Positions 8,348 through 17,993 are shown, counted from the first letter of the stretch. The stretch: DNA of 39,434 nucleotides from an uncultured Eubacteriales bacterium (GCA_958417225.1 CATZCM010000014.1:1-39434); one strand, 5' to 3'. A program made the numbers and translations. The notes: generated by a model not told the origin, from the sequence alone.

Positions 8348-11300
8348 ATGATAAAACTAAAAAAGTTAATAACAATTACAGTTTTAGTGTCAATGCTACC
8401 AAGAACATTAATGGCACAAGGTGAAGAAAAGAAAAAAAATGTCAAGATATCAGAAGGTCAAAGGGTGAGTACAACTGAAGCAGAACCAAATGAGGAAAGT
8501 TTGGCAGATATGACTGCGACGTCTGAGCGTGAGGCACCTGAATCTATGAAGCTTCCAGATGAACAGAGTCAGTATGAGGAAAATGAACATTCCGGTTCGG
8601 ATTCAGAGTCAAAATCGGACTTGGATTCAGATTTAGACTCCGGATCTGAGTCCAAAAAGCTTGAATCTACAGAAGATCCAATATATACAGAAACAAAAAT
8701 GGCAGATACTGAGGAAAATCCAAACATGTCAGAAAGTAAAAATGCGAGAGATGAAGATGGTGTAGAAAAAACGACTACAGAATCTGAGCACAAAGATGCT
8801 GAAACTACAAAAGATCCAGTATGTACAGAAACAACAATAGTAGATGATGAGGAAAATTCAGACATATCAGAAAGTAAAAATGCGAGAAATGAAGATGGTG
8901 TAGAAAAAACAACTACAGAATCTAAACACAAAGATGCTGAAACTACAAAAGATCCAGTATGTACAGAAACAGCAATGGTGGATGATGAGGAAAATTCAGA
9001 CATGCCAGAAAATCGAAAAGAAAGTACAACATCAACAAAGTCCGATAAAGACGACGTAGTAGCAATAGCAGCATCTAATCAGGAAGAAAAAGAAAAATCT
9101 GCGAATAACATATATATGCAAGGTGTACAGTGTGAAAATAATATGGAATTTTGTAAAGCGATAGAACTTTACAAACAAGCAGCAGAATTAGGAAACATAG
9201 CAGCCGTACACAAATTATCTGAGTTTCATTTATACGACGCAAACGATTTTTATAAAATGTGTGAATGGTGCGAGTGGGCATCAATGTTATTTAGGAATGT
9301 TGAATGTCTAAAAGATCTGAATATTCGATATGAAGCATTACCCTCATACGCAACCCCAGGCTCAAAAATGTCAATCTCTAATCAAATATACGAGTGCAAA
9401 ATAGAATTTAATGCATTAAAAAATAAATTAAAAAGTTTAGAAAGTAATTTATTTATTATGAAAGATAAAATTAAAAATAGTCCATTCGCATGGTATAAAA
9501 ACGCAGCAAAGGTGATTTCTACGTACCGTGAGGCATTGCAGAGTGAAAACATAGGGATAAGTCCCAAATCTTTAGATGATTTTCGCAAATGTTGTGAAAT
9601 AATTAAAAACGAGAACCCTGAAAAAGTGCTTAATTGGTTTGAGATGGCTTCAAAGTCAGGAAATGCAGATGTAATGTGCAAATTAGCTGAATACTATGAA
9701 ACAGGCAAAGGATTAAAAAAAGATGATTCTACAAAAGTGCGTGAATGGCATAAAAAAACGACAAACTTGGCTCAACTGTATGAAAAAGATGTAGCTAATA
9801 AAAATACGATAGCAATGTGTAAATTAGCTTTTTACTATAAATACGGTAAAGGAGGAGTACAAAAAGACCTAAGTAAAGCGATAGAATTATATCAAGAAGC
9901 AGCTGCCTTAGGAAGTACATATGCAATGACTGCGTTAGCTTGTTGTTATATAAGAGGAGAAGGAATATCTCAAGACTTAGAAGAAGCAAACACTTGGCTA
10001 CAAAAAGCAGCCAAGATAGATAGTTCAGTTTTTTTAGGCCCCTCGCTACAAACAACAGCCTATTCAGGCGGATCGAGTGCAATGTGCTCCTTAGCTCGAT
10101 TTTATGAGTTGGGGTTCGGACACCCAAAAGATAAAAATATGGCAAGGAATTTGTATGTTAATGCATCGAAATACGACAAAGATCCATATGCAACATATAT
10201 GGCAAGCAATTTATATGAAGATTATTTCAATCATACTGAACTTTTGCGCCGAGCAGCAGAATTAGGAAATGCAGATGCAATTTTCGAACGTTGTAACTAT
10301 AAAGAAGCTACAAAACTAGGACACCCATATGCAATACTTGATTTTATTGAAAGGTCTGGTCTTGATCAAAACGGTAAACTAAAATTATATAAAAAAGCAG
10401 CAGAAGAGGGACATGTACATTCAATGGTAAAGCTAGTTAAATTAGGAGTTGAACCAGAAAGATGGGCCAAGAAGGCAGCAAGCTTAGGATATGTTGAAGC
10501 ATATAATGAATTATCTAGATTTTATAGCGAAACTGGAAACCGTTCACTAAGTGAAAAGTGTCATGAAATGTATCTAGAAGAGGAAAATAAGTGGAGAGAA
10601 TTTCATAGTAAAAGAGACAACTTATCGATTTTAATGAGTGATGTCGAGAAAATTTCTTTGGAAAGAGAAATACGACGTAATGGAAACTCTTATGCAATGT
10701 ACGAATTAGGCCATTTATATGAATCAGGTTATTGGGAATATAAAGAATCTAATAGATATATAAATGTCTTTAAAGCATTTAAGTTGTATGCACAAGCAGC
10801 AAATAGGGGAAACTTAGATGCGATGATTAAAGTAGGCGTGTGTTATAGAGATGGCAAAGGAGTACGTAAGGACACTGCAAAAGCAAAAAAATGGCTAAAG
10901 CTTTCGGCAGAAAGTGGAAATATAGAAGGAATGTATGAATACGCAGTATTCCTTGAAGAGGTTGACCTTAATACAGAGGAAGCAATAAAGTGGTATGAAG
11001 AAGTAGCTAAAGTGGACAAAAATAGATGCGCAGAGGTAATGCGTAGACTAGGAATTTGTTATAAGGTTAAGTCTGCAAAAAACACGAATTTGAAGAATTC
11101 AATAGAGTATCTACAACAAGCAGCTGATTTGAGAGATACAGAGGCAATGAGACAATTAGGTATTTTCTATGAATATGGTGAAGGAGTAGATAAAGATTTA
11201 AGTAAGGCAGTCAATTTATATATACAAGCAGCAGACGAAAAGAATGCAAAAGCAATGGCTAAATTAGCTTCTTGTTATGAAAATGGAAATGGAGTGCCTC

Positions 11301-11941
11301 AAAACTTAAATAAGTCGGTAGAATGGTTACGAAAAGCAGTAGCTTTAGGTGATTCAGACGCAATGTTTAATTTAGCTTCTTGGTATGAACAGGGCAAAGG
11401 AGGATTACCTCAAAATCTAATAGAAGCCGCATATTTGTTAGGGCAAGCAGCCGGAAATGGACATGTAGAGGCAATGTATAAGTTAGGTATAATGTTTATG
11501 AATGGTGAAGGAGTAGTTCAAAACCTAGAATTAGGGATAAGTTGGTTACAACGAGCAGCAGATGAAGACAATATTGAAGCACTGCATACCTTAGCTTCTT
11601 GTTACGAAAAAGGACATGGAGTTCCTCAAAACGATGAAATAATAAAAGGTCTGTTGCAAAAAATAGACACCTTAAGCGAAATAGATGAAATTTGCAAATC
11701 AGCTTATAGATATGAATATGGTGTCGGAGTAGATCAAAACTTAGTTTTAGCGGCAAGTTTGTATCTTGTAACACTTACTACGTTAAATGAAAATATGAGT
11801 ATCATGGCAGTAAAACGTATAAATAAGGATTTTTTTAGATGTTACAATAAAATATTAAATAACAGAATCAGTTTAGAAACTGATAGTTATGGATTAGACT
11901 TTTTTGAAAACGAAGGTTATAAACAATTTTTGTTGCATTAG
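8348..11941 (+). CDS. Secreted Sel1-repeat (TPR-like) protein
   Basis: 1197 residues. Residues 1-23 form a signal peptide (Lys-rich start, hydrophobic ITITVLVSM, then LMAQG as a likely cleavage region). Residues 30-250 are an acidic Ser/Thr/Glu stalk containing a 46-residue repeat encoded with an exact 138-bp spacing (8675, 8813, 8951). From about 255 to the end there are many Sel1-like repeats with the pattern AMxxLAxxYExGxGVxxdxxkAxxWxxkAA, for example around residues 940-1110. Sel1 repeats form helical superhelices that bind other proteins; in bacteria they often serve in signalling or host contact. There is no C-terminal anchor, so it is probably released or held non-covalently. GGGAG precedes the ATG by 8 nt. 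It is monocistronic, with its own promoter and terminator. Confidence 0.9.
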   Translation: MIKLKKLITITVLVSMLPRTLMAQGEEKKKNVKISEGQRVSTTEAEPNEESLADMTATSEREAPESMKLPDEQSQYEENEHSGSDSESKSDLDSDLDSGSESKKLESTEDPIYTETKMADTEENPNMSESKNARDEDGVEKTTTESEHKDAETTKDPVCTETTIVDDEENSDISESKNARNEDGVEKTTTESKHKDAETTKDPVCTETAMVDDEENSDMPENRKESTTSTKSDKDDVVAIAASNQEEKEKSANNIYMQGVQCENNMEFCKAIELYKQAAELGNIAAVHKLSEFHLYDANDFYKMCEWCEWASMLFRNVECLKDLNIRYEALPSYATPGSKMSISNQIYECKIEFNALKNKLKSLESNLFIMKDKIKNSPFAWYKNAAKVISTYREALQSENIGISPKSLDDFRKCCEIIKNENPEKVLNWFEMASKSGNADVMCKLAEYYETGKGLKKDDSTKVREWHKKTTNLAQLYEKDVANKNTIAMCKLAFYYKYGKGGVQKDLSKAIELYQEAAALGSTYAMTALACCYIRGEGISQDLEEANTWLQKAAKIDSSVFLGPSLQTTAYSGGSSAMCSLARFYELGFGHPKDKNMARNLYVNASKYDKDPYATYMASNLYEDYFNHTELLRRAAELGNADAIFERCNYKEATKLGHPYAILDFIERSGLDQNGKLKLYKKAAEEGHVHSMVKLVKLGVEPERWAKKAASLGYVEAYNELSRFYSETGNRSLSEKCHEMYLEEENKWREFHSKRDNLSILMSDVEKISLEREIRRNGNSYAMYELGHLYESGYWEYKESNRYINVFKAFKLYAQAANRGNLDAMIKVGVCYRDGKGVRKDTAKAKKWLKLSAESGNIEGMYEYAVFLEEVDLNTEEAIKWYEEVAKVDKNRCAEVMRRLGICYKVKSAKNTNLKNSIEYLQQAADLRDTEAMRQLGIFYEYGEGVDKDLSKAVNLYIQAADEKNAKAMAKLASCYENGNGVPQNLNKSVEWLRKAVALGDSDAMFNLASWYEQGKGGLPQNLIEAAYLLGQAAGNGHVEAMYKLGIMFMNGEGVVQNLELGISWLQRAADEDNIEALHTLASCYEKGHGVPQNDEIIKGLLQKIDTLSEIDEICKSAYRYEYGVGVDQNLVLAASLYLVTLTTLNENMSIMAVKRINKDFFRCYNKILNNRISLETDSYGLDFFENEGYKQFLLH

Positions 11942-11990
11942 TTTATTTTATGATAACCAAGTCTACAAAAAGATATTTATATAAAATTTT

Positions 11991-12038
11991 TAATCTACCT
12001 TAAAACATGTGATTTTTAAGGTAGGTTAATTTTTATTT
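11991..12038 (+). terminator. Rho-independent terminator of the Sel1-repeat gene
   Basis: Fifteen-bp arms at 11991-12005 and 12014-12028 (one G-U pair), an 8-nt loop, then a T-rich tail. It lies 50 bp after the stop codon. Confidence 0.85.
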
Positions 12039-12253
12039 ATACACTTAAGAGTACGTTCGTATTAGAAAAGAAACCCTAACCTTCTCGGAATTTATCCACA
12101 TTGTCATAATGTAAAAATTTAATGTGGAAATAAAAAACAACACTGCAAGTGAAACTTTGACTTGATAACAGAAGTTGTAGAAGTAATGGTGAGTCTACAA
12201 AACAAAGCACAATAGCTATGCTGAATTACTTAATCTTCTCATTTGGGCAAATT
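12039..12253. other. Intergenic region with a lone DnaA-box match
   Basis: No gene seen. An imperfect inverted repeat around 12092-12140 includes a perfect TTATCCACA at 12092-12100. No second box or AT-rich unwinding cluster accompanies it, so I do not call an origin. Confidence 0.4.
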
Positions 12254-12455
12254 GTGTTAGTATCGTTAAAAATGCAAAAATTGCTTGAAGTAAAACATTC
12301 ACATATGGTTCTATGAAAATTTTGAGATGGAGACTCTGTTCAGGGCTTGTAAGTAAATTAGTTTATCTTGAGCGGTTGAACCTGGTAGTAAATTTTTTTT
12401 ACTTAGTTGGCAATTGTAGTTAATTAGTTAGATTTTTTCATTTGATCACTTTGTA
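12254..12455 (+). repeat. Direct repeat copy B (downstream of the Sel1 gene)
   Basis: Second copy of the repeat described at 8019-8214, same orientation. Here the short frame starts with ATG at 12313 and stops at 12421-12423 (36 codons). The near-identity of the central 102 bp against weaker flanks suggests the core is the functional or most recently mobile part. Confidence 0.7.
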
Positions 12456-12608
12456 AGCGATTTTTATTCGTCAAACCGAAATTTTAACCTTGACTTCCTT
12501 AAGGCACCACATCCAGATAGATATCATTGAATTCGATTAATAGTTCCTACTGCAATGTCTGTGGTGGATTTCCTCCGCTTAGTGATTCACTAATGTTGAA
12601 CACACCAC
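12456..12608. other. Intergenic remainder
   Basis: I see nothing recognisable between repeat copy B and the terminator of the proline-rich gene. Confidence 0.3.
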
Positions 12609-12644
12609 AAAAAAAGCTGAAACCAATAAAATATAGGTTCCAGC
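12609..12644 (-). terminator. Terminator of the proline-rich gene
   Basis: On the minus strand, arms 12636-12644 and 12616-12624 form a 9-bp stem (one G-U pair) followed by seven T residues at 12615-12609. It lies about 90 bp past the stop codon. Confidence 0.8.
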
Positions 12645-12735
12645 CTTGTATTAATACATCTTCACTTCAAAATCAAAAATGATTCATATCGCATTTCAAA
12701 GATTTATCATTTCACAGCATAAAATTCTTTAACAA

Positions 12736-15000
12736 TTAGGAATTTTTTCTCAATCGTACTGCATCTACTTTAGGTTTTATCCCTTTTAGTGACTCATAAA
12801 TTTCCGATATCGTTTGAAAAATCACACTTTTCGATAAATATCTATCACTCTTCAAAGGAACCTTATCAGCATCATAATAAAAACACAATAAGTTCTTATC
12901 TTTTGCTTCTTCTAAATTAGAAAATAGCCCCCAAAGCATATCGAAATGAGCAATTGAACCTCTAACCTTTTCAGGAGTTGTTTCACGATTATTTACAACA
13001 TTTACAAATTTCTCTATTTCGTTCGTCACATCTTCATCTGTAGCTATGTCTAAAATAGCATTAATTCCATCAACACAAACAAAATCCGTCATTTTGCTTA
13101 CTTTTTTGCTAGCAATTCCAATTGAATTAAGCTTTGCTCCTTTAATGCCAAAAATCGATTCTAATTCATCACTATTCTTACCCCTTAAAAATCTCACACT
13201 CTTTGTGCCATTTTTTTTGCTATTTTTAATCGTCTTATCCCTTCTGCGAAGTTCACTTATCACATCATTTAAAAATACCTCTACTGTAGGATTTTTGGTT
13301 TCATCCCCTAAATCTCCTACACTTACTAGAGCTTTATTAAAAATGTCTTCATATACATTAAAATCTCTAACAGCTTTAATGAGCACATCATCTAACTTGA
13401 CGTCAATTTGATCTTTATGAGTATTCAAAAACTTAATAAAGCTATCATAATCCGATATATTCTCAATGTCCGTACTAAACTCTGGGAATCTTTCCTTTAG
13501 TAGATTAAGTAGGATAGCTTTGCTTTCCTCAAACATTTTTTTCTTTTGTTCTACTGCATTTTTCATTTTGACTTCAGCTAAATTCTTATAATACTCGTTA
13601 GTTTTTTTCTTTGCACTTTTTAAAGTATCTGAAGCTACCATCAAAGGAATTTCCTTAAATTCATTAGTTTCCACCTGCATCCTATAATAAATCTTCCCAT
13701 CATCCATTAAAACAACAAATTGCTCATCTATCCCCTTACCAAGTTTACCAATAAATATATCATAAATTTTAATATTCTTATACGGTTTACCATCAGATGG
13801 AGCTTTAACAAAGAAAGCATTTATAAACTTCTCTACAAAATCGCTATACGCTTCCTTCTTCATTTTCTTTCCTCTTGAGCTTTCGAAAGCAGCATATTCC
13901 ATAAAACGATTTTTCATAAACTTGTTGTCTAAAAGAGCTTCCTTAATAATTTCTGAAGGTGTTTTTGGTTTACCCTGTTCAACGAGTTTTTTCCCCTTAT
14001 TTGCATTACGAAATCTTTTATTAGCCCACACACTTCTTCCTGGTGCCGGTGGTGCCATTGGCACTGGTGGTGGCGGCGGAGCCATTGGAACCGGTGGTGG
14101 CGGTGCTGGTGGTGCATTTGGTACTGGTGGTAACGGCGCTGGCGGCGCTGGTGGCGCCTTTGGTACTAGCGGTAACGGAGCTGGTGGCGCTGGTGGTGCC
14201 TTTGGAATCGGTGGCAGCGGAGCTGGCGAATCCGGTGGTGGCGGTGGTGTCAACGGTGCTGATGGAGCTAGTGGTGCCACTGACATCGCAACATTTTCGT
14301 CATTTTGTTCAGACGTTGTCTCTACTACAGATTGTTCTGAAACTTCTAGTTTTAAATCGTCTTCCGAAGTAGGCTTTGGTCCATCTGGTAAACCCTCATC
14401 CATGTTATCATCATCAATTTCTTCTACATTTAATGATGTCTCTTCTGTTAGTAAAGCATCACTTTCTTCAGTTAATTCATTCTCAGATTCAACATCATCT
14501 GTAATTGGATCCTCACTAGAAGCCTCTATTTTTTCACTAGGTTTTGATATCAAATCCTCAGGAACCTCAATTTTCAACTCTGTTATCGAAGAAGCTCCTC
14601 CGCCAAATCCATCCGGAGGTTCCTTGAGAATTAAGTAATCCTGGGAACGATTTGCATTTTCACTAATCACACGACTAAGTTGTTCCAAATGATTTTCTGC
14701 CTCATTTTTGTCATCCATAAGCTTATGAATTTTTTCTTCATTTGCCTTGTCCTTTTTCAACAAATCATCATTTTGATTTGTCAATTGCGTAACCTTTTCT
14801 TGAAGTTCCTTAACATCTTTATTTTTCTGACTTCGAAAATACGTAGTGGGAATTATTGATATAGCCCCTGATAAAAGAACTAACGTCATTATACTTACAC
14901 TATTAATGCGATTAGTTGATTTAGAAGCAATTTCCTTCACTATTTGGTCATTTTTGTCTTTCGTATTTTCAGCATTTGATAAAATTGGATTATTTGCCAT
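12736..15000 (-). CDS. Membrane-anchored coiled-coil/polyproline protein, function unknown
   Basis: 754 residues; no family recognised over the full length. Residues 33-55 form one hydrophobic segment (SIMTLVLLSGAISII). Residues 58-118 are a heptad-rich coiled coil. Residues 140-240 are an acidic Glu/Asp/Ser/Thr stretch. Residues 243-320 are almost entirely Pro/Ala with runs such as PPPPP and a 15-residue period (KAPPAPPAPLP). Residues 325-754 form a Lys/Glu-rich, mostly helical domain. The order anchor, coil, polyproline and helical domain resembles actin-nucleating proteins (formin FH1-FH2, RickA-like), but I find no FH2 or WH2 signature, so that is only an analogy. The polyproline DNA is clearly GC-richer than its surroundings. 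A clean promoter and terminator make it monocistronic. Confidence 0.85.
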   Translation of the reverse strand: MANNPILSNAENTKDKNDQIVKEIASKSTNRINSVSIMTLVLLSGAISIIPTTYFRSQKNKDVKELQEKVTQLTNQNDDLLKKDKANEEKIHKLMDDKNEAENHLEQLSRVISENANRSQDYLILKEPPDGFGGGASSITELKIEVPEDLISKPSEKIEASSEDPITDDVESENELTEESDALLTEETSLNVEEIDDDNMDEGLPDGPKPTSEDDLKLEVSEQSVVETTSEQNDENVAMSVAPLAPSAPLTPPPPPDSPAPLPPIPKAPPAPPAPLPLVPKAPPAPPAPLPPVPNAPPAPPPPVPMAPPPPPVPMAPPAPGRSVWANKRFRNANKGKKLVEQGKPKTPSEIIKEALLDNKFMKNRFMEYAAFESSRGKKMKKEAYSDFVEKFINAFFVKAPSDGKPYKNIKIYDIFIGKLGKGIDEQFVVLMDDGKIYYRMQVETNEFKEIPLMVASDTLKSAKKKTNEYYKNLAEVKMKNAVEQKKKMFEESKAILLNLLKERFPEFSTDIENISDYDSFIKFLNTHKDQIDVKLDDVLIKAVRDFNVYEDIFNKALVSVGDLGDETKNPTVEVFLNDVISELRRRDKTIKNSKKNGTKSVRFLRGKNSDELESIFGIKGAKLNSIGIASKKVSKMTDFVCVDGINAILDIATDEDVTNEIEKFVNVVNNRETTPEKVRGSIAHFDMLWGLFSNLEEAKDKNLLCFYYDADKVPLKSDRYLSKSVIFQTISEIYESLKGIKPKVDAVRLRKNS

Positions 15001-15033
15001 TTAAAAGTATCCTCCGTTTTTTTAGTATCTTTA

Positions 15034-15062
15034 ATTTTATCACTTTAATAACATAGTGTCAA
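15034..15062 (-). promoter_or_regulatory. Sigma-A promoter of the proline-rich gene
   Basis: Reading leftward: TTGACA at 15062-15057, a 17-bp spacer, and TAAAAT at 15039-15034. A GGAGGAT ribosome binding site follows just before the ATG. Confidence 0.85.
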
Positions 15063-15345
15063 TCAAAAAGTTGAAATTCATCCTCGTAAATAATTATTGT
15101 TAAATTCACATGTAGATTTATCACATTAGTAATAAAAACACAATAACAGAATATTTCCCTTATAATACAATTACAACTTTATGCTCATTCACTCAAAGCA
15201 GCGTTTTTGCTGTCGAAGGCTAACAATTAAAGTATATTTATGTAAAGGAACATATTTTACAATAAATAAACAAATCGTTACTTTTTGTCAAATCATAATC
15301 TCTCAACATAAAGATATAAATTTCATTACACACTCAAATTTCAAG

Positions 15346-15374
15346 TTTACTTTTGAACATTAGCATGATATAAT
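15346..15374 (+). promoter_or_regulatory. Promoter of the MurE-like gene
   Basis: TTTACT at 15346-15351 (four of six matches), 17-bp spacer, TATAAT at 15369-15374. The expected transcript start near 15381 would leave only about 13 nt before the upstream ATG at 15394, which favours the downstream ATG at 15463 as the real start. Confidence 0.6.
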
Positions 15375-15462
15375 GTAAAAGTTAAATAGTTTAATGAAAA
15401 TTCATAATATCCATAAAACAACAATACTTGTCTCAAGTTTCAAAAAAGGGGAATTTAAAACT

Positions 15463-16983
15463 ATGACAAACTTTTTGCTAAAAGAATACACTGATCTTTT
15501 ACAATCAAATAATCTGCTTATTAACTACAACATCAAAGAAAATAACACAGTCAATTCTATAACCTACAATTCAAAGGAAGTAATTCCTGGTACACTTTTC
15601 GTGTGCAAAGGAAAACATTTCACTGACGCATATTTGCAAGAATCCATAAAAAAAGGCGCCATAGCATATATTAGCGAATCCATTTATCCGAGATTTGATT
15701 CATCATACATAATAGTCAATGATATACGAAAGGCAATGGCTATTATAATAAAATTCTATTATGGCAATATACTCGAAAAAATAAAATTGATCGGAATAAC
15801 CGGAACAAAGGGAAAATCCACAACATGTTATTTTGTACGAAGCATATTAGATACATACTTAAGCACTTGTAAAAATCCTAAAAGTGCTATAATTTCATCA
15901 ATTGACACTTATGACGGTATAGTTGAGGAAGAATCCACTAACACTACACCTGAAGCAATTGAGTTATACCATCACTTTTCAAACGCTGTTCACAGCAACA
16001 TTAAATTTCTAGAAATGGAGGTATCATCACAAGCATTAAAATACGACCGCGTTCTTGGAATTAATTTCGACATAGCCTGCTTTTTAAACATCGACGTGGA
16101 TCATATAAGTCCTATCGAACATAAAGACTTTGAAGACTACTTTTCATCTAAATTAAAAATATTTGATCAATGTAAATACGCTTGCATAAACATTGATGAC
16201 AGCCATTCAGACCGTATATTGGCTTGCGCAAAAAAAGCCAAACATACTATCACATTTGGTATGAATCACTTCGCCGATGTTTATGGATACGATTTGAAAA
16301 AAACTGATAAATCCATAAAATTCAAAGTGAAAACCAACCTTCCTAATCATACAAGTGAAATTGAATACGAAATATCAATTCCCGTATTATTTAACGTTCA
16401 AAACGCCATAGCTGCTATTGCAATCTCCACCATACTAAATATCCCTCACGAATATATCAAGCACGGATTAAAAAATGCAATTGTTCCTGGCAGAATGGAA
16501 ATTTTTGAAAGCATTGATAAAAAAATAATCTCTATAGTAGATTACGCACACAATAAATTAAGTTATGAAACTTTATTTTCCTCAATAAAAAAAGAATATC
16601 CTACCAGAAAAATTATTGCCGTATTCGGGTCACCTGGATGTAAAGCATTCGATAGGCGTACAAGTCTCCCACAAATCGCAAGTAAATACGCAGATTTTCT
16701 AATTATTACCGAAGAGGACTACGCTGAAGAAAATCCCCAAAATATATGTAATGATATAGCAAAACATATAATTGATTGCGATTACCAAATCATCATAAAT
16801 AGGGACGACGCAATAAAAAAAGCATTTTCACTTACAAAAGAAAAATGCGTAATACTCCTCCTTGGAAAAGGTCGCGAAACAACCATCAAACGTGGTAACA
16901 AATACGAACCATGTGTGTCTGACTTTGAACATGCAAAAAAATTTATCGAAGCATACGATAACAACATATCATTAAAAATCTAA
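15463..16983 (+). CDS. MurE-like UDP-MurNAc-peptide ligase
   Basis: 506 residues from the chosen ATG; an in-frame ATG at 15394 lacks a ribosome binding site, whereas AAGGGG lies about 10 nt before 15463. It belongs to the Mur ligase family, ATP-dependent enzymes that add an amino acid to UDP-MurNAc-dipeptide in cytoplasmic peptidoglycan synthesis. Visible signatures: P-loop GITGTKGKSTT (about 110-120), TTPEAIEL (UDP-sugar contact), EVSSQALKYDRV, NIDVDH, and DYFSSKLKIF with the lysine expected to be carbamylated. The C-terminal specificity loop, DNPR in meso-diaminopimelate-adding MurE, reads EEDYAEENP here, so the amino acid added cannot be predicted. It may be a second MurE-type enzyme. It is not next to other mur genes. 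Confidence 0.85.
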   Translation: MTNFLLKEYTDLLQSNNLLINYNIKENNTVNSITYNSKEVIPGTLFVCKGKHFTDAYLQESIKKGAIAYISESIYPRFDSSYIIVNDIRKAMAIIIKFYYGNILEKIKLIGITGTKGKSTTCYFVRSILDTYLSTCKNPKSAIISSIDTYDGIVEEESTNTTPEAIELYHHFSNAVHSNIKFLEMEVSSQALKYDRVLGINFDIACFLNIDVDHISPIEHKDFEDYFSSKLKIFDQCKYACINIDDSHSDRILACAKKAKHTITFGMNHFADVYGYDLKKTDKSIKFKVKTNLPNHTSEIEYEISIPVLFNVQNAIAAIAISTILNIPHEYIKHGLKNAIVPGRMEIFESIDKKIISIVDYAHNKLSYETLFSSIKKEYPTRKIIAVFGSPGCKAFDRRTSLPQIASKYADFLIITEEDYAEENPQNICNDIAKHIIDCDYQIIINRDDAIKKAFSLTKEKCVILLLGKGRETTIKRGNKYEPCVSDFEHAKKFIEAYDNNISLKI

Positions 16984-16998
16984 TTGTAAAATAAAAAT

Positions 16999-17027
16999 TT
17001 GATTTTCTAAGTAATATGTGTTAATAT
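16999..17027 (+). promoter_or_regulatory. Possible promoter of degV-ispE
   Basis: TTGATT at 16999-17004, 17-bp spacer, TAATAT at 17022-17027. It would give a leader of about 110 nt before degV. The match is moderate; read-through from the MurE-like gene is an alternative, because no terminator hairpin is seen between them. Confidence 0.35.
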
Positions 17028-17144
17028 TATAGTGTATTTTTGCGTTAGTAACTCTTCTCGCCAATAAATCTTTCGTAAATCTAGTTCATCAAACAATATT
17101 TCCCTTCTATAAAACACAAAACAAAGCAAATGAGGTTGTATAAT

Positions 17145-17993
17145 ATGAACAAATTAAAAATATTAATAGACAGCACTGGCGACTTAAATCCAATAATTCG
17201 AGAAAAATATGATATAGACATTATCCCATTAAACGTAAACCTCGGAGAAAAATCCTATCGCGATGGAATTGAAATTAAACCCTCTGATGTATTTGATTAC
17301 TATGCGGAAACAGGGGACCTTGCAACAACATCTGCTATTGTTCCTGATGTGTATACAGAATTTTTCAAAAAATGGACCAATGAAGGCTATTCCATAATGT
17401 ACTTTGGTATAAGCCCAAAGTTTACTTCCTCATTCCGAAATGCTGAAATCGCTTCCGAAGCATTTGATAATGTTTTTATAATAGATTCAGAAAGCCTTTC
17501 TACTGGATCTGGGTTATTGGCACTTTGGGCCGCTCGTTTAAATCAAGAGGGAAAATCTATTTTAGAAATATTAACCGAAATAGAAAAAATTCGCTCCGAA
17601 ATAAACGGAAGTTTTGTTTTGGATACACTTAAGTACATGTACAAAGGCGGACGTTGCTCTGGCGTAAAAGCTTTTGGGACAAACATATTATCAATAAAGC
17701 CCTGCCTTGAGATAAAGAACGGAACTTTAAACGTAGGTAAAAAATATCGTGGTAAAATTGATAAGGTACTCCTTGATTATATCGAACACGAACTAAAAAA
17801 CAAAACGAATATTGACACCAAAACAGCATTCATAACACATACTGGAGTTGATCCAGAACTTGTGGAAACATTGAAAAATAAAATGCTCAGCTATCAACCT
17901 TTCGAAGAAATCATTGAAAGCATAGCAGGAGCCACAGTTTCCGTACACTGCGGTCCAAATACACTAGGTATATTTTATAGAGAACTTAGCTAA
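17145..17993 (+). CDS. DegV family fatty-acid-binding protein
   Basis: 282 residues. DegV/FakB proteins bind one fatty acid in a buried pocket and, where a FakA kinase is present, present it for phosphorylation so that exogenous fatty acids enter phospholipid synthesis. The family start KILIDSTGDLNP, the segment TTSAIVPDVYTEFF, the GISPKFTSSFRNA motif and the C-terminal VSVHCGPNTLGIF are all present, and the length is typical. An ATG at 17130 is in frame, but it overlaps a good TGAGGTT ribosome binding site placed 8 nt before the ATG at 17145, so I prefer the latter. ispE follows after 23 bp, suggesting an operon. The lipid ligand cannot be told from sequence. Confidence 0.93.
   Translation: MNKLKILIDSTGDLNPIIREKYDIDIIPLNVNLGEKSYRDGIEIKPSDVFDYYAETGDLATTSAIVPDVYTEFFKKWTNEGYSIMYFGISPKFTSSFRNAEIASEAFDNVFIIDSESLSTGSGLLALWAARLNQEGKSILEILTEIEKIRSEINGSFVLDTLKYMYKGGRCSGVKAFGTNILSIKPCLEIKNGTLNVGKKYRGKIDKVLLDYIEHELKNKTNIDTKTAFITHTGVDPELVETLKNKMLSYQPFEEIIESIAGATVSVHCGPNTLGIFYRELS

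Noticed and set aside
12092..12100. Perfect DnaA-box sequence TTATCCACA
   Set aside because: Only one box, no cluster, no dnaA/dnaN nearby; a single 9-mer match is expected by chance and it lies in an imperfect inverted repeat.
12736..14030. Idea that the C-terminal domain of the proline-rich protein is a formin FH2 domain
   Set aside because: The expected FH2 motifs such as GNYMN are not present; only the order of regions is similar.
13922..14638. 238-codon Gly-rich plus-strand frame
   Set aside because: Antisense shadow of the polyproline tract (Pro codons read as Gly on the other strand).
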